From Lonicera japonica (taxonomy: Eukaryota > Streptophyta > Magnoliopsida > Dipsacales > Caprifoliaceae), in assembly GCA_021464415.1 (NCBI GenBank), contig CM038470.1:6584394-6648393 (forward strand): 64,000 bases of DNA. Direction: 5' to 3'. Shown here piece by piece: positions 57,801 to 64,000 of this stretch. The notes below the pieces were generated by a model that saw nothing but the letters and a program-made list of their open reading frames with translations, made no database searches and had not been told where the DNA came from. Position 1 is the stretch's first letter. Each line of letters opens with the position of its first letter. The position numbers and the translations under genes were made by a program.

Positions 57801-60562
57801 TTAGGCAAATCTCAACCCTTTTTAATCTACAAGGAGGAAAACAGGGGAACAAAAAAAATATACAAATATGAAAGATGAAATGAAATCAAAATTCCCATTT
57901 CCCCTCTTAAAATGGGCAATATGGAAACTAACATACATCATAAATATGTACATGGTAGGAAGAGAAATCAAGAGTTCTGCATATATATCTTAAATAATTT
58001 TTCATCTCTTCTACCTCTGAAATATAAATAGGAACCAGGACTGTATTCACCCCAATACCAAGGCCAACAAGAAATCGCCCCAATAGCAATTCATCCAAAG
58101 AGTGGGCTTGTGCACTGTTCCAAATTTGAAGGGTTCATACATCAAATGATTCTGCGAGAAATATAAATCAAGAGCAAAGAAAAATATAATACATGGAAAC
58201 CAAATGAGGGTGAACTAACACCCTCAACACAGAAGACATGGGAAGTCCATAAAATAAAGAGACGTTGAACTTATAATTAGATAAATGAAGACAGGTGTTA
58301 GTGGGGTTATTGCAGTACAAAGAACTACTACTGAACATTATTTCCAGGCAGTCAAGTACAAGCTTTTATTTAATTTAAAAAAATAAATTATAACTCGTAA
58401 TTTTAATTTATTGATATCAAGATTGTTGCAAACTAGTTACAGGCAGCAGAGGCGTCTAATTCGGTACATGATTATCTCATACAGTGATAGGTCAGCAAAT
58501 GAGAGAAAAGAGACAGTTATCTACTAGCTCAGAGTTAAATCAGTTAATTAATCATCCATGCAGATATTTATTACCTAAAAACAGGAGCAGTTTTTATACT
58601 TGTTACCTAAACAAATGAGCAGTTTCTATAGTTGTAACACTTTAACTGATTAAAAAGGAACTCTTCTTTTATAATCTTCAAACTGAATACTCATTTTGCA
58701 TCAAAAACATGGCAGGAGGCTACTAGTATTAAACATGGTATTTGATTTTAAAATATGTAAATAAGTGTGCTATAAGTAACAAACTGCTGTAAATGTGATG
58801 GTAACATTAAAATGAATGATTTATAATTTCATACACAACTATTTTCACTATTCAGCCGTATAAAAGAAATACTATTAATTGAAAGTTTTTGGTTAAGATT
58901 CAAAACGTACATCTATCAGGCAAAATACATGCATGTGCCATGTAAATTACCTTATAATGGCACCAAGAATGAGTGGCACTGTATCAACCTGAAGGGTGCG
59001 CCGACAACCGAGTTTATCAACCAGCAAACCTGAGCTTATGCTTCCTACAAATGCACCGGCTATAAATATGCTCACCACAAGCCCCTCGAGAATTGAGTTC
59101 CCTTCAAACCCGAGCTCCCGTGCAATAGATATGATGGGGCCATTCATCACTCTGCAGCGCAGACAATAAAATTGAAGAGCTTTCAAACAAATCAAGGTTC
59201 CTCTGACAAGACAAACCAACTCTAGTGCAAGATACACTAAAATCATTCTGTGCTGTACTGTCACACAAACCATATAGAATTGGAAATTTTGCTTTTAAAT
59301 TTGCAATGAGTGATTTTTAGAACTATAAAAAGTTTTTAACATTTTCAATGCATTAAGCACTCCCAAGGTGAATTATATTGTATATATAATTCTCTGTTAC
59401 ACTAAATAGAGTTGAGCCATTTCTTTTGAAGAGGGGCATGGAAGATATAAATAATAAACCAAAATCAAACAATCTCAAAAGTGATGAAGAAAGTTTTTAC
59501 TAAAGATAAACCAAAGAAAGAATCTTTCTTTTTCAATCAAAAGTACTATGTGAAATCTTCCAATTTTTCATTAAAAGGCTGGATTTTTCGGTTGCAATGT
59601 ACCAGGCTTATTTGGTTAAGGAATCCATGATCGAAAGGCCTAGCTAGTTATGCAAGTTCCTTGTTTTCCAAAGGAAGTCCTTTACTTTCCCCAGGCTGAT
59701 TCTCGATAATCCATAATTCAAATTCTTCCTATAAGTTCCAGAGTGCATATCCAAAATGAGAGATATCTCAGAGAACACAAACCATTAGTAGATTACTCAA
59801 CCACAAATTCACTGATTCTCTATCTACATTAATCCACTCCATTTATACTGAGATGCCTTGATGTCTTAAACATACACAGAAGACAGTATGCACACACATA
59901 AATCTATACTATATATTAGACATGTACACAAGTTTTGGTATATACACAAAATTACCAAATTACACCCCTTGCACAGAAAATTGCTATAAAATAATGGTGA
60001 AGACGGGAATTGAACTCATGATCCACAACGTGAAGAACACATTTACTTATTGTGAAGAATTACTAAGCATCTTATTACACATATAGAGTGCGCCGGTTGG
60101 CTAGTATATATAGACACGCAAAAAACAATATAATATATATATACAGAGAGAGAGAGAGTTACCCGATGTGATATCCAAAAAGCAAATTGGACATGGAAGC
60201 AATCAAAACATGAGGAAATGAAGGACGCCATCCCACCTCAAATCCTTCTCCGCCTTCGTTTTCCAGCAATGAAAAATTAAACTAAATAAATTAACAAACG
60301 TAACACAAACATATGAGAAGAAATAAGGACCTGTTTTGTGAATGTATAATTCAGGATCAGGAAGCTGGTGCTGGTGCTGGTGCTTCTTATTAGCAGCCCA
60401 AACTCGGAATTTTCTCGGTGAAGAACAAGATGCGAAATAAAATATTGGATATCTGTAGTTAACAGTACGAGTAGCACAAGCATGAGCGTAAAGATTGTTA
60501 GGGTTTAATGGAGGTTTGAGGTTTCCAACGGGATGAGCAATTGTTGAGGAAGCTGACCACAT
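54834..60562 (-). CDS. Plastidic glucose transporter-like MFS protein (At1g05030 type), 12 exons
   Basis: Complete gene for a sugar-porter-family transporter of the chloroplast envelope type. Related pGlcT proteins export glucose from starch breakdown. Exons: 60562..60331, 60253..60163, 59151..58951, 58114..58015, 57530..57418, 57325..57232, 57144..56988, 56767..56621, 56521..56448, 56144..56056, 55738..55624, 55028..54834. All junctions are GT-AG with matching phases, giving 535 residues. The start MWSASSTIAHPVG (60562) was chosen over an upstream ATG because it opens a Ser/Arg-rich transit-peptide-like leader of about 77 residues. MFS signatures are intact: DKLGCRR, GRFLVGLGIGVNTVLVPIYI, PTKYRGSLG, ESPRWL, QQFAGINGVLYF, DRQGRKRLL, PELSSSRMRGK and VETKGRSLEEIE. 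The C-terminal half closely resembles the Arabidopsis At1g05030 protein as I remember it. Transport substrate is inferred from family. Confidence 0.94.
55847..55879. repeat. (GGA)n followed by a run of 20 G in intron 10
   Basis: GGAGGAGGAGGAG passes into 20 consecutive G (55860-55879) on the plus strand, so the pre-mRNA carries C20. It lies in the intron between exons 10 and 11 of the transporter gene, where such tracts are prone to length errors and G-quadruplex formation. Confidence 0.9.
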
Positions 60563-62300
60563 TATAATTGAAATTGAAGTACCAAAAAAATTAAATGGCA
60601 AAACTGGATCAAATCTATTTTTTGCCAGAAAGTACAATCGGAGAGAGACTGATAGACTGTCCTTTTTGTCTTACTAAATTATAAGCATCCGCCTATTTGC
60701 TTTCCTCACGCGCATCTCGCATATCTGAGATTAACTGTCCGTTTGAGTTTAAATTTGAATTTGAGAGAATGAAATGACAAGAAAGTAGTTAATGGTTAAT
60801 TAAAAAAGAAAAAATAGAATAGAATAAAATAAAATAGAATAAAATAAAATAAATTTAATTATTTTTTTAATAATTAATAATATAAATGAAAGGAATGAAA
60901 AAAAAAATTTTATTTAGATAGAGAGAAGAAAAAATTCATTAAATTTATGAAAAACAAATGGCCAACAATCAATTATTGTTTACAATATAAGTTATGGTAT
61001 ATTGTTAATAAATTATGGTCAATTATTTTTTCATTTTCTCTGAATCCTCTCAATATCGGAAATAAACAAACTAAAGCTTTGTTTGGTGCATCCGATAAAA
61101 AAACATCATATTAAATACATATATAAAGAGACATCAATAAAATAAAATTCATTTGTCCCTTTTGTTTCTTTCCAAGATAACTTAATCAATGCCTATTGGA
61201 GTTTTTATTTTTTTTATAAAAATATTAAATCTTGTAAAAAGTAAAAGTGATATCAACCGAGGTTAAAGGAGCAAATATTACATCATCAAATACTTATCAC
61301 AATCCATATTTATTGGAGTTTTTATTTTTGTATAGAAATATTAAATCTTGTGAAATGCAAAAGATACATCAATAGAGGTTATCCAAAGATAATAAAAGTC
61401 AAAAAAAAATCTAGATAACGAATCCAAGCTGAAATTAATTTTGTGTTTGGCTAAAAAATGTAAAGAGTAATTTTTCTCCAAATTTCATTTTCAAAGCTTT
61501 AAGATTATGTTTCGAAATACAACAAAAAATTCATTAAAATATATACGGTTGATTACTAAAACTGAGGCTTTAAAATATAAGCTCTTGAAAACAAATTAAA
61601 TATAAGTATTGTCCAACTAACAGAGTATATAATATATATTAAATAAATTGAAGTAATGAACAATAAATTTGTAATAGTATAATAAAAAATATATATAAAT
61701 TCAAACCCCTCCCACTTAAGACTTGAACATTTGGGTCTTAGCGCATATTAAAAAAAATTAAATTAATAATATATACAAATTATTATGGCCTAAGTAATGA
61801 CAAAAGTTAAACTGCTATTTAATTCATTTGGGCTCAGTATAAGATAAAGGGACAAATATTGCATTATCAAATACTTGTCACAATCAATATTTACTGAAGT
61901 TTTTATTTTTGTATAAAATATTAAATCTTGTAAAAAGCAAAAAAGACATCAATAGATGTTAAACGAATAAAGATTGTAACATCAAATATTCATCACGAAA
62001 ATAATATTTACTGATTTGGGTAATCTTTCTTTGTGCCTTGTCCTCTTTAAAAGTCTGATAGCAAATTTGTAATGGCTCTTTGTTAGAAAAGTTCAGAGTG
62101 GAACACCTATCAATCTATTCGTGGAAATCCAAAGTTGATGAATTGTGGAGAGAGAATTAGGGATAGAAGGTGCGTGACGGAGAGAGGTAGGTTTAAAAAG
62201 AAAAAAAATTAATTAATTGCTAACTAAGTAATTACGTAAGAATGTCTTATTAAGTGTTTTCGAATTGTGTCATTAGATAATTTTCCAGGTTAAGATAACT
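60563..62300. repeat. Promoter side of the transporter and a three-copy 125-bp dispersed repeat
   Basis: After about 150 bp of 5' flank, the region is AT-rich. A unit of about 125 bp, with TTTTTATTTTTGTATA and ATATTAAATCTTGTAAA followed by ACATCAATAGAGGTTA, occurs near 61140-61265, 61268-61385 and 61855-61985. It resembles plant repeats of unknown type. A possible MITE edge (GTCCGTTTGAGTTT) lies at 60739. No gene seen. Confidence 0.5.
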
Positions 62301-62371
62301 TTTCCATTTTGGAGAGTGTTTCACACACAAGCAGCGGAGCGTAGTCAAATAAAGTCGAGTTTTATCTCCGG

Positions 62372-62578
62372 ATGAGTCTCATACGTGGCCTAGGAATGCA
62401 GAGGATTCCATCACATGCACGGAGGTGTAGGATAAGATTAGGGCCCACTAGACTTCTATTTAGTACAACAACGGCAACTGATAGTGATGGTCCTCCTGTT
62501 TGTACAATTATTTGCGTTGGGCTCATCTTTCTGCCCGTGGGCTTAAGTCCGTTTCCCAACCATCGGTCCATGTCCTAA
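62372..62578 (+). CDS. Hypothetical small protein, weak
   Basis: A 68-codon frame in a stretch clearly richer in G and C than its surroundings. It starts MSLIRGLGMQRIPSHARRCR, an Arg-rich start like an organelle-targeting peptide, then has a hydrophobic segment CTIICVGLIFLPVG. It could be a small mitochondrial or membrane protein, an exon of something larger, or chance. A frame on the other strand overlaps it. No family recognised. Confidence 0.22.
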   Translation: MSLIRGLGMQRIPSHARRCRIRLGPTRLLFSTTTATDSDGPPVCTIICVGLIFLPVGLSPFPNHRSMS

Positions 62579-64000
62579 CCATATTGTTTTTATGAGGACC
62601 CATTTTCTGATCCAAAAGTTTTCGCAAACACATGCACTTACAGATTACAGAGCAATGCTATGTTTTTATTATTTTTAGGCTTCTTTTAAATGATTTGATA
62701 AATAATCTCGAAGGTAACTTATTCTCTGACAACTTACAAGGATAGAAAATCCCCACGTACCTTGAAATGAAAGGAGTATAAAGAATACTACTATTATTTA
62801 GTCCCCACACCAGTAGTATTACAGGTTTGTGCCTTGTGGTAAGAAGGACGGCCTAGTTGGCCTTAAGTTTCCTTCTTCGACTGCCAACTACTTGGGGTAT
62901 TAGTGTTGAAATAATACATTTTGAGGGTCTACCTTTGAGGCACACGATTTTTTATTTTATTTTTTTGTTTAGGGAACACATTTATGACAAATATTAATGA
63001 ACCAAAAAAATGAGTATATTTACTCGAAGTTATTCAGACATAACTGGTGCAATTATTATTCGAATTTTAATTTAGAAAAAAAATTAATGTAGATGGTAGA
63101 CCTAACATCAATTATTTGATTTTGTATGCACCCAAGTATTAATTCTCCCCAGGCCCAAACTTCATATGCACCTCCAATTTATGCAGGCCACTTTCCTAGT
63201 TAGCTTCGGTTAAGTATGTGCCACTATTTAAAGACTATTATTATGGATTGAGTTATTCGGTACATTTTTGGTAGAATTTTTTGATGAAATTTGGTGGGAA
63301 TATTTTTCATCATGTGTAGAACATCTCCACCTAAATTCAACTAGGAAGTATGTTAGCTACAAAATTGAAAAATATTGGTGCAAAAGTAAATTTATAAAAT
63401 TAAATATTTTTTAATTCTTTAAGTAACCCACTTCTTGGTTGATTTTTTTCATAAAATTTGGTGGAGATGTTGTAAATATGATGGAGAACATTCCCACCCA
63501 ATTTCATCAGGAAGGGTTCCAAATGGCCCTGTCTGTAATTGTGATCCTTAAATAGTAGTTCTTATTTGAAATGCACTGTGTGTGTATATATATATATATT
63601 TGTATATCTATTTTTTTTCCTTTTAATTATATGCATACAAGCAATGAATAAATTCGAAAAGTTTGATGAAGTAAGAGGGTGGAGCATCAAATTAAACTTA
63701 GATTTCTTGTTTGAGATCACTCTTTATCGAGTTGAACTAAAGCTTAGAACTTCAGATCTCATATAAAATAATTATAGTGATTAATTGAATGAAGTGATAT
63801 AGATGTTTTATTAACAATATCCGAACCTACGTGTCCCCACCTTATTCCATTCCACTCAGTTCAAATTGTGAGTCTACGTAATGCTCATACTAAAAGAATG
63901 ATCAGACACTTATTTAAGATCCTTATCATGCAACTTTAAAAGCAGTAGGATTAATGTACCTCTTATTTTATTCAAACTATTATTTGAAGGCTGGTGGAAA
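62579..64000. other. Intergenic, no gene seen
   Basis: AT-rich sequence. A direct repeat of the type TTTTTTGATGAAATTTGGTGG...ATGT is visible near 63275-63330 and 63440-63500. No supported gene to the window end. Confidence 0.45.

Overview
This window reads as AT-rich nuclear DNA of a eudicot plant. The evidence is intron-split genes with GT-AG junctions and plant family members, a plant-type snoRNA promoter with TGGGCC and telo-box motifs, several Mutator-type transposons with 9-bp target duplications, and a degenerate endogenous caulimovirid (pararetrovirus). I could not identify the species.

Layout. 1-10.3 kb is transposon territory: a tandem-repeat element (1.9-2.6 kb), a Mutator-like element holding a nested MITE (2.70-4.54 kb), a 2.25-kb solo LTR with a 5-bp duplication (4.94-7.19 kb) and a fold-back (7.90-8.11 kb). 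An armadillo-repeat protein gene follows (10.82-12.52 kb, +), interrupted by one apparent extra base. 12.7-22 kb is mostly non-coding with repeats. A single-exon ANTH/AP180 clathrin adaptor gene lies at 22.02-24.23 kb (-). Two Mutator-superfamily elements then sit 20 bp apart between their outer target duplications: a 1.77-kb fold-back element and a 4.68-kb element with a decayed transposase and a convergent zinc-finger ORF. LINE debris follows (31.4-32.3 kb, -).

34.05-41.1 kb (-) holds a nine-exon gene for a multi-pass membrane protein that I do not recognise by name. 42.2-42.9 kb is a palindromic minisatellite, and 44.1-44.7 kb is a MITE-like element. At 47.7-48.7 kb a growth-gene-type promoter precedes an H/ACA snoRNA and a box C/D snoRNA. 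The D' guide of the C/D snoRNA matches the universally conserved 18S rRNA segment CGGTAATTCCA.

49.37-54.20 kb holds a rearranged caulimovirid insertion, florendovirus-like in gene order. It is flanked by a 335-bp direct repeat of AT-rich DNA. The insert contains movement-protein copies (+), an intergenic region with primer-binding site, and RT/RNase H plus a second ORF on the opposite strand. 54.83-60.56 kb (-) is an intact 12-exon gene for a plastidic glucose-transporter-like protein (Arabidopsis At1g05030 type). The remainder is repeat-bearing intergenic DNA.

The host genes are unrelated housekeeping genes (vesicle traffic, sugar transport, rRNA modification, an ARM scaffold) rather than a cluster. 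The most novel material is the snoRNA pair with its promoter, the viral insertion between long direct repeats, the paired Mutator elements, the palindromic satellite and the dispersed TGCAAAGTT-type arrays.
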